A DNA stretch of 64,000 nucleotides from Verrucomicrobiota bacterium (lineage in GTDB: Bacteria > Verrucomicrobiota > Verrucomicrobiia > Chthoniobacterales > SZAS-18): assembly GCA_025353105.1 (NCBI GenBank), contig JANXRG010000002.1, positions 36,714 through 100,713 of the forward strand. The letters are read 5' to 3'. The notes beneath the pieces are model-generated. The model was not told the origin of the DNA. It made no database searches and saw only the letters and a program-made list of their open reading frames with translations. Of this stretch, positions 1 through 7,910 are shown one piece after another (position 1 is the first letter of the stretch; each line of letters begins with the position of its first letter). The translations under genes and the position numbers were made by a program.

Positions 1-187
1 GTTCGGCGGCGGCGAGGTGGTCAGTGCAGGTCTGAACGAGCTTGGTTCCTTCCTCATAACTGGTCAGGAGTTCGTTCAGCGGCAGCCGCGTGGATTCAAT
101 CCGTTCGACAATGGATTCGAGTCGCTCCATGGCGGTCTCGAAATCGGGCGGTGAAGCGCTGGCGGCGGTCGACTTTCCGGTCGGCAT
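1..187 (-). CDS. xseB: Exodeoxyribonuclease VII small subunit (N-terminal part, cut by window edge)
   Basis: The reverse strand gives an open frame from an ATG at 187 to the window edge. The protein starts MPTGKSTAASASPPDFETAM and continues with ERLESIVERIE and LPLNELLTSYEEG, the core helical pattern of XseB. XseB partners XseA in the exonuclease that degrades single-stranded DNA. About 62 residues are visible; family members are usually 70-90, so only a short C-terminus is missing. The next gene upstream is on the same strand with a gap of about 108 bases, so they may share a transcript. The call is firm even though the frame is incomplete. Confidence 0.9.
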   Translation of the reverse strand, partial: MPTGKSTAASASPPDFETAMERLESIVERIESTRLPLNELLTSYEEGTKLVQTCTDHLAAAE

Positions 188-295
188 GGGGCGGCAAACT
201 ACGCACGGTTCAGCCCGTTGTGAAAGGGGGATTTTCCCCCGGCCCGACCGACCCGCCGCGTCACCGGGGCGATCCCCCCGTTTCCTTAAAATCCG

Positions 296-2032
296 CTAAC
301 GCGCGACTTCCCAGCGCTTCCGGTCCGAAAAAAAGATAAATTCCCCGTCGGGCGGCAGCGGGACCGCCTCCTTGAAGGGGAAGGTCGGGCCCGGGGAACG
401 GAGGATAACCTGGACCCAATCCTTGTACTCTCCCTTGAGGACGTCGGCAAACAGCCGGCTGTGACCGGTGACGGGCGACAGAAACACCCCGGCGACGGGA
501 ATGCCGAGTGAGGTGTAATCATTCATCGCGACCAAATCGGCCATTTTCGCCGGCAACCACAGGGCCTTGCGGTCGGCGTACCAAGCGACGGCCCAAGGCT
601 GGTCACTAACGAGGATCTCTCCTTCGGCAACCCAGACCTTTAACTGGGCGGCGAGCGGCGGGAAGTACGGCGGGTAGCGCAGGGGCGGCACTGAACTCGG
701 CAGCAGCGAAAGCAGCAGGGGCAGGCCGGAAAGGATGAACAGACCCGTGAGGAACGCCGCCTGCAGCAACGGCACCGTTGAGAAATTCAACCGGCTCGCC
801 AGCATCAGGATGAACGCCAGACCGAACGCGATCATGATCGGCGTGAAAAGCACGTGGAGTTGGTTCGAGGCGACCGGTTCGACTGTCGACGACCCCGGTT
901 GCACGGCGAAGAGCGCCATCCCGAACATCGTCAGCATCCACATGGCCAGCACGGCCCAGCGGAGGTGCGCCGTCTCGCGCCGTTTGAACGGATGCAGCAA
1001 GGCCACGAAGAAAAGTGGCGCCACCACGCTGCTGCCCAGCAGGCCAAAGAGACTCCCGGCTTGGGCCAACAGGCTGGCCTGCAGCTTCGGCCGCCACCAC
1101 AGGGGGGTCACCTCGTTCAGTTCCGGCGGGGCCGAGCGGAAGATGACCGACGCCGTCCCCTTCACGCCGTCGTAGATCCAATAATAGGCGGTGCCAAAGA
1201 TGTGACCCGAGACGTTGTAATTCCGGATGAGCCAGGGCGTCACGACGACGAGAAAAGCGACCAGCATCACGGACACCGAGAGGCCGCGCGGACGGAAGTA
1301 GATGCCGGCAAAAATCAGCAGGCCGAGAAACGGCCAGAACGCCAGACCGTGGCAGAGCGCAAGCAGGCCGAACAGCCCGCCGGCGGCCGCGAACCAACGC
1401 ACGGCGAGCGCCCCGGCCTGGTTGTCCTCGATCGCCCGCGCCACCGTGTACAGTGCGCCCGAAAAGATCAGCAGCATCAACATCTGCGGCAAACCACTCA
1501 GCGAAAACTGCCAGAACAAATCGCAGATGACCATCAGTCCGGCGACAAGGAACGCGAGCCGCTGATCGAAGAGGCGCCGGACAAGAAAAAATTGCACGAC
1601 AACCGCGCCGAGGAACAGGAGCATCGCAAACGTGGCCAGCCATCGTTCCTCCGCCGGCACGTAGACAAACGCGCCGAACGTCATCGCATTGCCGGAGAGC
1701 TTGATGGGGATCACGTTCAAAAGCGCAGGCAGCGGCTGGTTAAACGTGTCAGGCATCTCCTGCTTCGCGAGATTGACCTTCGCCCCGGTGTGCTTTTCCA
1801 GCTGCCAGAGCGCGATGGGGCGAATGAATTTCGTCGTGAAGCCCCGGCCGTTCGCGATCTGCCGGGAGAGCTGCGCCTGGTCCATTGCTTCCGCGTGATA
1901 GAAACCGCGAAACCGCGCGAGCAGTAAAATCAGCGCCACGGCCACGATGCCCACTCCGATCACCGCCCCGCGGATGACCCGCGAGGCTTTACCCTGTTCG
2001 ACCGAGTGAACGATGCTTTGCGCGGTATCCAT
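296..2032 (-). CDS. Polytopic membrane protein, probable GT-C (ArnT/PMT-like) glycosyltransferase
   Basis: The 578-residue protein has a transmembrane segment near residues 19-42, then an extracytoplasmic loop with EAMDQAQLSRQIANGRGFTT (about 48-67), then many hydrophobic segments to about residue 440 and a soluble C-terminal tail. This loop-plus-helices layout, with a motif resembling the DEAxY...A..GRGF region of ArnT/PMT enzymes, suggests a lipid-linked sugar transferase. The catalytic acidic pair is not canonical (AEAMD instead of DEAYY), so activity is uncertain. It could instead be a non-enzymatic GT-C relative. The ATG at 2032 starts the frame; I see no strong ribosome binding site. 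It is upstream of xseB on the same strand. Confidence 0.5.
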   Translation of the reverse strand: MDTAQSIVHSVEQGKASRVIRGAVIGVGIVAVALILLLARFRGFYHAEAMDQAQLSRQIANGRGFTTKFIRPIALWQLEKHTGAKVNLAKQEMPDTFNQPLPALLNVIPIKLSGNAMTFGAFVYVPAEERWLATFAMLLFLGAVVVQFFLVRRLFDQRLAFLVAGLMVICDLFWQFSLSGLPQMLMLLIFSGALYTVARAIEDNQAGALAVRWFAAAGGLFGLLALCHGLAFWPFLGLLIFAGIYFRPRGLSVSVMLVAFLVVVTPWLIRNYNVSGHIFGTAYYWIYDGVKGTASVIFRSAPPELNEVTPLWWRPKLQASLLAQAGSLFGLLGSSVVAPLFFVALLHPFKRRETAHLRWAVLAMWMLTMFGMALFAVQPGSSTVEPVASNQLHVLFTPIMIAFGLAFILMLASRLNFSTVPLLQAAFLTGLFILSGLPLLLSLLPSSVPPLRYPPYFPPLAAQLKVWVAEGEILVSDQPWAVAWYADRKALWLPAKMADLVAMNDYTSLGIPVAGVFLSPVTGHSRLFADVLKGEYKDWVQVILRSPGPTFPFKEAVPLPPDGEFIFFSDRKRWEVAR

Positions 2033-2103
2033 AAATCATTGATGACGGGCAGCCCAGCTTGCCGGACATCCGGACCGCTACGCAAGCACGGGATGAGGCC
2101 GCG

Positions 2104-2215
2104 GCGCGGTTGAGACCGCGGAAACTCGAAGATTGAAACTCGAGCCGAGCGCAGCGAGACAGCCGCTCAAACGGGTCTTTTCAAATCGAAAGCGGCAAAC
2201 TCGAAGAAAGCGGCA
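2104..2215. repeat. Intergenic repeat of the TCGAAACTCGAA type
   Basis: This gene-free gap contains aaactcgaagattgaaactc and, further on, gcaaactcgaagaaagcgg. The same kind of unit recurs near 16.0, 37.8, 59.9 and 61.7 kb. This copy is degenerate and I could not define its ends precisely. Confidence 0.4.
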
Positions 2216-2235
2216 AAATGAAAGAAATGAATGAA

Positions 2236-2472
2236 TCAACGATTTCGACCCGTGTGGCTCACCGTCCAAAGATAGAGGCCCTCGACCTTCGTCCGCGCCC
2301 AGGGGGTCTGGCGCAGAAACTTGAGGCTTGAGTTGATGCTCGGATCAAAAAGAAAGCAGCGGATTTCAATCTGCTTCGCCAGCCATGGCCAGCCGTGTTG
2401 ATCGACGACGTGGGTGAGCATCGCTTTGAGCGTGACGCCGTGCAGCGGGTCGTTGGGCTTTGGGTTTGGCAT
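2236..2472 (-). CDS. VF530 (DUF2132) family small DNA-binding-type protein
   Basis: The 78-residue protein has the whole VF530 signature: NDPLHGVTLKAMLTHVVDQH, then IEIRCFLFDPSINSSLKFL, then TPWARTKVEGLYL. The family is named after a small Vibrio protein with a helical fold proposed to bind DNA; its role in the cell is not established. I start it at ATG 2472 (MPNPKPNDPLHG), because the longer frame adds 28 residues without family resemblance. It stands alone on the minus strand and is divergent from the PEP mutase family gene that begins at 2602. Confidence 0.85.
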   Translation of the reverse strand: MPNPKPNDPLHGVTLKAMLTHVVDQHGWPWLAKQIEIRCFLFDPSINSSLKFLRQTPWARTKVEGLYLWTVSHTGRNR

Positions 2473-2601
2473 GGGCGCAATGACATCTTGACCACGACAT
2501 TCGTCCCATGAGTAGCAGAGATTCCGCGCCACCTCGATGGACCTGCGCTGGCGCAAGCGGGCCGCGTTGAGTTAGACTCCCGGGAGACATCCTCCTCTCC
2601 C

Positions 2602-3417
2602 ATGGCCACTCAAGCCGAAAAAGGAATCGCCTTTCGCGCGCTGCACGCGCGCACCGACGCTTTCATCATCCCGAATCCCTGGGACCCCGGAACCGCGCGA
2701 TTACTGCAGCAGGAAGGCTTCGAGGCACTTGCGACGACCAGCGCCGGCTACGCCTTTTCCGTGGGTCGGCGCGACAACCAGATCGGCCGCGACGAAATGT
2801 TGGCGCACGTTCGCGCCATCGTGGCGGCCTCGGATCTTCCGGTCAGTGCGGACCTCGAAAACGGCTACGGCGACGACTTCGCCACCGTGGCCGAGACTTA
2901 CCGGCTTGCGGCCGCGTGCGGGCTCGCCGGTGCCTCGATCGAGGACGCAACGCAGCGCACCGACGAGCCGCTTTATGAAATTGCGCGCGCGGCCGATCGG
3001 GTGCGGGCCGCGGTCGAAGCGGTGCGCGCCCTGCCGTTTCCATTCACGCTGACCGCCCGCGCGGAGAATTTTCTGGTTGGCCGACCTGATCTCAACGACG
3101 CGATTCGGCGCCTCCAAGCCTATCAGGAAGCAGGTGCCGATGTGCTCTATGCGCCCGGCCTCGCGCGTCGCGAAGACATCGCCGCGGTCGTGAGTTCCGT
3201 GGATCGCCCGGTGAACGTCATCATGGGCCTGCGCGGCGCTGATCTGAGCCTGGCGGAACTGTCGGTTCTGGGTGTGAAGCGCGTCAGCATTGGCAGTGCG
3301 CTCTCCCGGGCTGCCCTCGGCGCTTTTCTTCGCGCCGCGCGCGAAATGCGCGAGCACGGCACGTTCTCGTTCACGGACGACGCGGTGCCCTTCGCCGAGA
3401 TCACGGGACGATTCTGA
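2602..3417 (+). CDS. Isocitrate lyase/phosphoenolpyruvate mutase family enzyme
   Basis: The 271-residue protein is a TIM-barrel enzyme of the ICL/PEPM superfamily. It shows the opening IIPNPWDPGTARLL (22-35), the metal-binding SADLENGYG (82-90, with D84 and E86), GASIED (110-115) and VLYAPGL. This branch is usually annotated as isocitrate lyase/phosphoenolpyruvate mutase family protein; possible reactions are cleavage of a 2-hydroxy or 2-methyl dicarboxylate or carboxy-phosphonate chemistry. The KKCGH catalytic motif of true isocitrate lyases is absent, so glyoxylate-cycle activity is unlikely. The gene appears to be monocistronic. Confidence 0.8.
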   Translation: MATQAEKGIAFRALHARTDAFIIPNPWDPGTARLLQQEGFEALATTSAGYAFSVGRRDNQIGRDEMLAHVRAIVAASDLPVSADLENGYGDDFATVAETYRLAAACGLAGASIEDATQRTDEPLYEIARAADRVRAAVEAVRALPFPFTLTARAENFLVGRPDLNDAIRRLQAYQEAGADVLYAPGLARREDIAAVVSSVDRPVNVIMGLRGADLSLAELSVLGVKRVSIGSALSRAALGAFLRAAREMREHGTFSFTDDAVPFAEITGRF

Positions 3418-3524
3418 ATCAGGCTCACCGGGGCGCCGCGCGTCTGTTGGACAATTGGCTGCGCCGATGTCTCACGTGCTGCAATCGATTTTCTAAAAGT
3501 CCACCTGCCGGTGAAAATCCGTCC

Positions 3525-4166
3525 ATGAACCTCGCAGAACCTGCTACTTCTCCGGCGATGACAAAGACGCCGCGAAAGATCAAGCCACGGGCGCACACCA
3601 AACCGGTCCATCCGGTCTACTTTTTTCTCCTGCGCCTGGCGCGGCGTTTCGGCAACTGGCTGTTCCGGCCCAAAGTGTCCGGGCTCGAAAATCTACCGGC
3701 CGACGGACCGGTGCTGCTGTTGCCAAATCACATCAGCTACGGCGATGCCGCGCTCATCCAGGCGGCTTGTCCGCGGCACGTGCGCTTTGTCGTCTACGAG
3801 CCGATCTACCATCAGATCGGTCTGCGTTGGATCATGCGCTTGATGCGCACGATTCCGCTCATGCCGGGGAATTCCGGAGGGGGACTGACGGCGACAATTG
3901 AAGCGCTGCAGGCCGGCCATGTGGTCTGTCTTTTTCCCGAAGGCAGCATTTCGCGCACGGGCGTACTGATGAAACTTCGCCACGGGTTCGAGCGGATCGC
4001 CACAGCGACCGGCAGCCCGGTCCTCCCCGTTCGGATCGATGGCTTGAAGGTTTCGGGCCGGCCGGTGACGCGGGGCGCGGTCACCGTGAAGTTTGGAACG
4101 CTGCTCCCCGCCGAGCACGCCAAGGTCGATGTTGTCACCGCCGCGCTTCAGCCCGTGCAAGGATGA
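3525..4166 (+). CDS. 1-acyl-sn-glycerol-3-phosphate acyltransferase-like protein (PlsC family)
   Basis: The protein carries the acyltransferase HX4D motif as NHISYGD (H69, D74), the FPEG motif at about 137-140 (FPEGSISRTG), and a hydrophobic membrane-associated N-terminus. These mark the PlsC/LPLAT family, which moves an acyl chain onto lysophosphatidic acid or a similar lysolipid at the inner membrane. I chose ATG 3525 (MNLAEP); ATG 3558 (MTKTPRK) is an alternative and neither has a clear ribosome binding site. The length (213 residues) matches single-domain members. The gene is convergent with ribF, whose end lies 35 bases away. The exact substrate cannot be told from sequence. Confidence 0.82.
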   Translation: MNLAEPATSPAMTKTPRKIKPRAHTKPVHPVYFFLLRLARRFGNWLFRPKVSGLENLPADGPVLLLPNHISYGDAALIQAACPRHVRFVVYEPIYHQIGLRWIMRLMRTIPLMPGNSGGGLTATIEALQAGHVVCLFPEGSISRTGVLMKLRHGFERIATATGSPVLPVRIDGLKVSGRPVTRGAVTVKFGTLLPAEHAKVDVVTAALQPVQG

Positions 4167-4201
4167 GGGTCGAGTGACCAGAACCCCGTTACTCACAACG
4201 C

Positions 4202-5143
4202 CTAACTCTTACCCCGCAGCGCCTCCCGCGCTGCGTCACAATCGCGCGCAATCTGCGCCTTGAGTTCGTCGAGCCCCGCGAATTTGCGCTCGGTCCGAAG
4301 GTACGCGCGGAAGGCCACCTCGATTTCCATCCCGTAGAGATCGCCGTCGAAATCGAAGACATTGAGTTCCAGCAGACGCTCCGGTTCGCCCTCGCTGACG
4401 GTGGGCCGGAGGCCGAGGTTGATCACGCCGGCATATTCCTTCCCACCAAGCCACGCGACCGCCGCATAGACGCCATTCGGCGGAAATTGCTCGTTGTGGG
4501 CCGCGAGATTGGCGGTCGGAAATCCGAGCGTCCGGCCGAGTTTCCGACCCTCCATCACGGTCCCCAAAATGGTGAACTCGCGGCCCAGCAATTCTGTCGC
4601 GCGAGCCAATTCGCCAGCCTCCACCGCCGCGCGAATGAGGGTGCTGCTGATTTGGACACCGTCGGCCGCGACCACCGGCGGCAGCCCGACGCACGTGAAA
4701 TTCATCGTGCGGCCGAGGCGCGTGAGCAGGTCCACGTTTCCCGCGCGGCCTTTGCCAAAGGACCAATCGTAGCCTACGCAAATCTGACGGAGTGGCCGGC
4801 AGGCGCCACAGAGATTCGCGATAAATACCTCCGGCGGTGTACGCGAGAATTCGAGATCAAACGGAATGACCAGCGCGTGCGCGACACCCATCGAGGCGAG
4901 GACCTTCAGTTTGTGTCGTGTGGAAGTCAGCAACCGCGGCGCGGCGTCCGGCCGCAGGACCTTCATCGGATGCGGATCAAACAAGACCGTGACCGCGTGT
5001 CCGCCTGGCTCGCGCCGCGCGTCATCCATCGCGCGCTGCACGACCGCCTGATGCCCGCGATGCACGCCGTCGAAGACACCGACGGCCAGATAAGCGGGTC
5101 CGGGAACAGACGCCAATTCTGCGATGGAATGAAGAACGTTCAT
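4202..5143 (-). CDS. ribF: Bifunctional riboflavin kinase/FAD synthetase
   Basis: The 313-residue protein makes FMN and then FAD from riboflavin. The N-terminal nucleotidyltransferase domain shows GVFDGVHRGHQ (22-32) and the C-terminal riboflavin kinase domain shows GRTLGFPTANLA and NGVYAAVAW. The length fits bifunctional RibF. I start it at ATG 5143 (MNVLHS) rather than the in-frame TTG at 5158. It is the last gene of the nusA-infB-rbfA-nrnA-truB-ribF series, and ribF following truB is a common bacterial order. A 105-base imperfect inverted repeat separates it from truB. Confidence 0.95.
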   Translation of the reverse strand: MNVLHSIAELASVPGPAYLAVGVFDGVHRGHQAVVQRAMDDARREPGGHAVTVLFDPHPMKVLRPDAAPRLLTSTRHKLKVLASMGVAHALVIPFDLEFSRTPPEVFIANLCGACRPLRQICVGYDWSFGKGRAGNVDLLTRLGRTMNFTCVGLPPVVAADGVQISSTLIRAAVEAGELARATELLGREFTILGTVMEGRKLGRTLGFPTANLAAHNEQFPPNGVYAAVAWLGGKEYAGVINLGLRPTVSEGEPERLLELNVFDFDGDLYGMEIEVAFRAYLRTERKFAGLDELKAQIARDCDAAREALRGKS

Positions 5144-5148
5144 CTTTG

Positions 5149-5253
5149 AAAGGAACAAGGAACAGGGAGGAAGGAAGAAGTTCCAGCATTCGCACCGCGA
5201 CGCTCAATTCGAAGATCCCATCTTGTTTCTTCTTCCTTCCTCCTTGTTCCTTT
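5149..5253. repeat. Imperfect inverted repeat filling the truB-ribF gap
   Basis: The left arm begins aaaggaacaagg (from 5149) and ends aggaaggaagaag (to about 5180). The right arm cttcttccttcctccttgtt plus ccttt (5229-5253) is its reverse complement, except for a 7-base insert (aacaggg) in the left arm. The arms would pair over about 25 bases with a loop of about 48. The element occupies nearly all of the space between the truB stop and the ribF start, so the operon mRNA could fold into a long hairpin here. Both arms are purine/pyrimidine-biased and unlike the flanking genes. Confidence 0.75.
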
Positions 5254-5256
5254 GTC

Positions 5257-5997
5257 TCAGGCTCCCCGGAGCCTGGAGACCTCCGGCAGGCTGATGATCT
5301 TCGCGAGCAATTGATCGCGCGGGGCATTTTTGAGATCGTCAACCGTGACGGCGCGCTCGAGCGTGAAGCGGCCCGAGCGGGTGCGGCGGAGCGATTTCAA
5401 ATGCGCGCCGCAACCGAGTTCCTCGCCAATATCGTGCGCGTACGTGCGCACATAGAAGCCCTTGCTGCACGACACGCGAAAATCGATTTCGGGCAGGCGG
5501 ATGCCCAAAATCTCATGCGAATAGACATGCACGAAGCGCGGCTCGCGCTCCACCACCTGGCCCTTGCGCGCCAGCTTATAGAGTGGCACCCCGTCCTTCT
5601 TGATCGCCGAAACCATCGGCGGGAGCTGGTAGAAATCACCGTGGTATTTGTCGAACGCCGCGCCGATGCGCGCCGGATCGAGATCCGGTGGCACCGGCTT
5701 TGTTTCGACCACCGCGCCATCTGCATCCTGACTTGCGGTCGACACGCCGAGTGTCATCGTCCCCTCGTATTCCTTGTCCTCCGCCATGAGCAAATCCTGA
5801 ATCTTGGTCCCGCGGCCGATCACCACGATGAGCAGTCCGGTGGCCAGCGGATCGAGCGTGCCGCAGTGGCCGACCTTGCGCGTGTCGAGCGCGCGGCGCG
5901 CGATCGCGACGACGTCATGCGACGTCATGGCGGGGGCCTTGTCGACGAGCAGGACGCCGTCGGGTTCAGCTCCGCCGTAAAAGTGCGAGCGAGTCAT
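5257..5997 (-). CDS. truB: tRNA pseudouridine(55) synthase
   Basis: TruB converts uridine 55 in the T-loop of tRNAs to pseudouridine. The 246-residue protein has DGVLLVDKAPAMTSHDVV, the catalytic GTLDPLATGLL (Asp49), YEGTMTLGVST and, near the C-terminus, SKGFYVRTYAHDIGEELG. I start it at ATG 5997 (MTRSHFYGG); the longer open frame upstream lies inside nrnA and has no family resemblance. With this start, truB overlaps the end of nrnA by 32 bases, which suggests translational coupling. It lacks the longer C-terminal PUA extension of enterobacterial TruB, as do many family members. Confidence 0.95.
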   Translation of the reverse strand: MTRSHFYGGAEPDGVLLVDKAPAMTSHDVVAIARRALDTRKVGHCGTLDPLATGLLIVVIGRGTKIQDLLMAEDKEYEGTMTLGVSTASQDADGAVVETKPVPPDLDPARIGAAFDKYHGDFYQLPPMVSAIKKDGVPLYKLARKGQVVEREPRFVHVYSHEILGIRLPEIDFRVSCSKGFYVRTYAHDIGEELGCGAHLKSLRRTRSGRFTLERAVTVDDLKNAPRDQLLAKIISLPEVSRLRGA

Positions 5998-7045
5998 GAA
6001 TGGCTTGGGTGACTTGGTGGCGGATGTCGGGCAGCAATCCGAGAACGCGAGCGCCGGCCGCGAGGCGATGGCCGCCGCCGCCGAACTGCGCGCAAATCGC
6101 GCTGACATCGAAATCTTCGCGCTTGGAGCGCAGACTGACGCGCACGGCGGGTTCACCGGCGCCGGTGATCATTTCCTCGAAAAAGCCCGCCACCTCCACG
6201 GTGTCGATGGCGCGCAGATGATCGATGACACCCTCGGTGTCGCCGGCCTGCAGGCCGAGGGCGGCGGATTGCGCGATCGTGAGGGCCGCGCTGGCGATTC
6301 GGTTGTCGTCCGTGAGCACCATATCGTTGAAGACATCCCGCAGCAGCCACGCGCGGCGCAACGGCTGGCGTTCGTAACAGGCCTGCGAGAGCGCGGCCAC
6401 ATTAACCCCGCGCCGGATCAAATCCGCCGTGATCTCAAAGGTGCGGGCGGTTGTATTGGAATATTGAAACGACCCCGTGTCCGTCGAAATCGCGACAAAG
6501 AGATTGTCTGCCATTGCCTTCGTGAACGGCAGCTGCTGCGAAACGAACAACTCGTACAAGAGCTGACCCGTGGCGGGCGCCAGGGCATCGATGTGCACCA
6601 GATCGCCGTAGCGCTCGTTGCTGATGTGATGATCGAGATTCACCGTCAGGCCGACGCCGCCCAGCGAGCGGAGCGGCTTGCCGAGCCGGGCGAAAGTCGA
6701 GCAGTCGAGCGCCAACAGCGCGTCGAAATCCCGCTTCGGATCAGTCAGCGCGGGCGCCACCACGGAATCCGCGCCGGGAAGAAAACGGAATTTCTCCATC
6801 ATCCCGTCTTCGTTCCAGATCGTTACATCCTTGTCGAGTTCGCGCAGGCAAAGCCCCATCGCGAGCTGGCAGCCATACGCGTCGCCATCGGGCCGGTGAT
6901 GGCTCATCACGACAAAGCTGCGCCGCGCATGCAGCGCGTCAGCGATTTCAGAAAATGGCGTGTTGGTCTTCAAGGCGGAAACGGTATGACACCCTACCCC
7001 GTCCCCTGGGAAAAGCCACGCGGCGAGCCGGTACGAGGACAGCAT
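5966..7045 (-). CDS. nrnA: DHH/DHHA1 family bifunctional oligoribonuclease/PAP phosphatase NrnA
   Basis: The protein has the DHH-family metal-binding motifs: SHHRPDGDAYG (about 48-58), LALDCSTFARLG, and the DHH box in NLDHHISNERYG. It ends with the DHHA1 glycine-rich FGGGGHRLAAGA. NrnA proteins degrade nanoRNA and dephosphorylate 3'-phosphoadenosine 5'-phosphate. The start is uncertain: ATG 7045 is used here, the frame stays open to 7084, and the conserved part begins only around residue 31. In many bacteria nrnA sits between rbfA and truB, as here, but in this genome a toxin-antitoxin pair separates it from rbfA. Confidence 0.9.
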   Translation of the reverse strand: MLSSYRLAAWLFPGDGVGCHTVSALKTNTPFSEIADALHARRSFVVMSHHRPDGDAYGCQLAMGLCLRELDKDVTIWNEDGMMEKFRFLPGADSVVAPALTDPKRDFDALLALDCSTFARLGKPLRSLGGVGLTVNLDHHISNERYGDLVHIDALAPATGQLLYELFVSQQLPFTKAMADNLFVAISTDTGSFQYSNTTARTFEITADLIRRGVNVAALSQACYERQPLRRAWLLRDVFNDMVLTDDNRIASAALTIAQSAALGLQAGDTEGVIDHLRAIDTVEVAGFFEEMITGAGEPAVRVSLRSKREDFDVSAICAQFGGGGHRLAAGARVLGLLPDIRHQVTQAIHDSLALLRRS

Positions 7046-7109
7046 TCGGACACTCCGCGCAACCAAACAGGGACAGCGACTCAAGCTTCGACGGTTTTGC
7101 CTGGCGGCG

Positions 7110-7541
7110 TTATCCAGCGATGGGATTCTTCCATTTCAAGCCGCGAAACTTTGCGAAATCTGTGTCGGAGGAACAAAGGACCGCGTTGTGTTCGACGGCG
7201 AGGGCCGCGAGGTGAGCGTCGGAGACGAGATTGCCCGTGGCTTGGCCGGCCCGGAGCATTTGCTGAAACAGCGGCCAGTGCTGTTCCGTTGGACCGATGA
7301 CGCGCACGCAGGGTTGATCAAGCCAACTTTGCACGCGCTCCGCCGCTTCCTTTAGCGTGAGTGGGCGCTGAAGCACCCGGTGGTTGGTGCCAATCCGGAT
7401 GAAGGCGGTCAGCACCGGCCAGCAAAGCGCGACCGCGCCGGTTCCACTCAACTGCCCGTCCCACCAGTCGCGCGCCGCGTCGTGTGACCGTGAGCGATTG
7501 TCCTCGGCGTAGAGCAAGAGGTTCGCATCGACGAGGATCAC
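7110..7541 (-). CDS. vapC: PIN-domain toxin, VapC family
   Basis: The 143-residue protein is a PIN-domain ribonuclease. It begins MILVDANLLLYA (acidic D5) and has VSDAHLAALAVEHNAVLCSS with D108, followed by D126 and D128 in SSDTDFAKF. VapC toxins cut tRNA or rRNA when freed from VapB. The usual glutamate in the second motif is replaced: the segment reads CWPVLTAFIRIGTN, a variant that I recall from other members of this branch. The start overlaps the vapB stop by four bases, the typical antitoxin-first arrangement. The pair lies inside the nusA-ribF gene series on the same strand. Confidence 0.9.
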   Translation of the reverse strand: MILVDANLLLYAEDNRSRSHDAARDWWDGQLSGTGAVALCWPVLTAFIRIGTNHRVLQRPLTLKEAAERVQSWLDQPCVRVIGPTEQHWPLFQQMLRAGQATGNLVSDAHLAALAVEHNAVLCSSDTDFAKFRGLKWKNPIAG

Positions 7542-7783
7542 GAGTGGTTCTCCCCCTCGGCACGCACGATCAACTCCGCGACATTGTCGTAGTCAAACCC
7601 CGCCCGCAGCCCCAGCGGGCGTGGTTTCGTGCGGTAGGGTCGAGCGGTCGCCGGCTTCAACACCTCGTCCAGCCCGATGCGCAGCGCGGCGTTGATCACC
7701 TCCTTAAACGGTTTGCGCAATTTAGCCGCGCCCCGCTTCGCTTTCAGCGCCACGTCCGTGTCGAGCGTCAAGGTGGTTCTCAT
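7538..7783 (-). CDS. vapB: VapB-type antitoxin (ribbon-helix-helix)
   Basis: The 81-residue protein begins MRTTLTLDTDVALKAKRGA and continues LRKPFKEVINAALRIGLDEV, a ribbon-helix-helix DNA-binding pattern: a short beta strand, then two helices. The C-terminal half (RPYRTKPRPLGLRAGFDYDN) is the unstructured toxin-binding tail typical of VapB. Its stop overlaps the vapC start. A perfect 16-bp palindrome lies two bases upstream of its start codon and is the obvious candidate for autoregulation. There is no room for a classical ribosome binding site, so translation may be leaderless or use a weak site. Confidence 0.87.
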   Translation of the reverse strand: MRTTLTLDTDVALKAKRGAAKLRKPFKEVINAALRIGLDEVLKPATARPYRTKPRPLGLRAGFDYDNVAELIVRAEGENHS

Positions 7784-7785
7784 AT

Positions 7786-7801
7786 AGGCATCATGATGCC
7801 T
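7786..7801. promoter_or_regulatory. Perfect 16-bp palindrome, candidate VapB operator
   Basis: The sequence AGGCATCATGATGCCT is its own reverse complement. It sits directly upstream of the vapB start codon (7783), with an extra half-site-like tgcatca at 7801-7807. Ribbon-helix-helix antitoxins usually bind such palindromes to repress their own promoter. The position is seen in the sequence; the regulatory role is inferred. Confidence 0.7.
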
Positions 7802-7842
7802 GCATCAGGAAAGTCAAGCCAACCAGCGATGGCGGGGGCTTC

Positions 7843-7861
7843 CCGATGGAGCCACCATCGG
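7843..7861. other. Short hairpin between rbfA and vapB
   Basis: The arms ccgatgg (7843-7849) and ccatcgg (7855-7861) are perfect complements around a 5-base loop. The hairpin lies in the 127-base gap between the end of rbfA and vapB. No T-run follows on the minus strand, so it is not a classical terminator; it may slow transcription or be incidental. Confidence 0.4.
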
Positions 7862-7910
7862 CTGAGCGTCCCGATGTCCAGCCCGTTTCGGCAGACTTTG
7901 CGCGGACTCG

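Noticed and set aside
854..1927. Long open frame of 357 codons opposite the GT-C membrane protein gene
   Set aside because: It is Arg/His/Gln-rich with no recognisable domain and mirrors the GC-biased third positions of the minus-strand gene.
5930..5950. Tandem gacgtcatg motif as a regulatory repeat
   Set aside because: It lies inside the truB coding frame and is explained by the conserved SHDVV-type codons.
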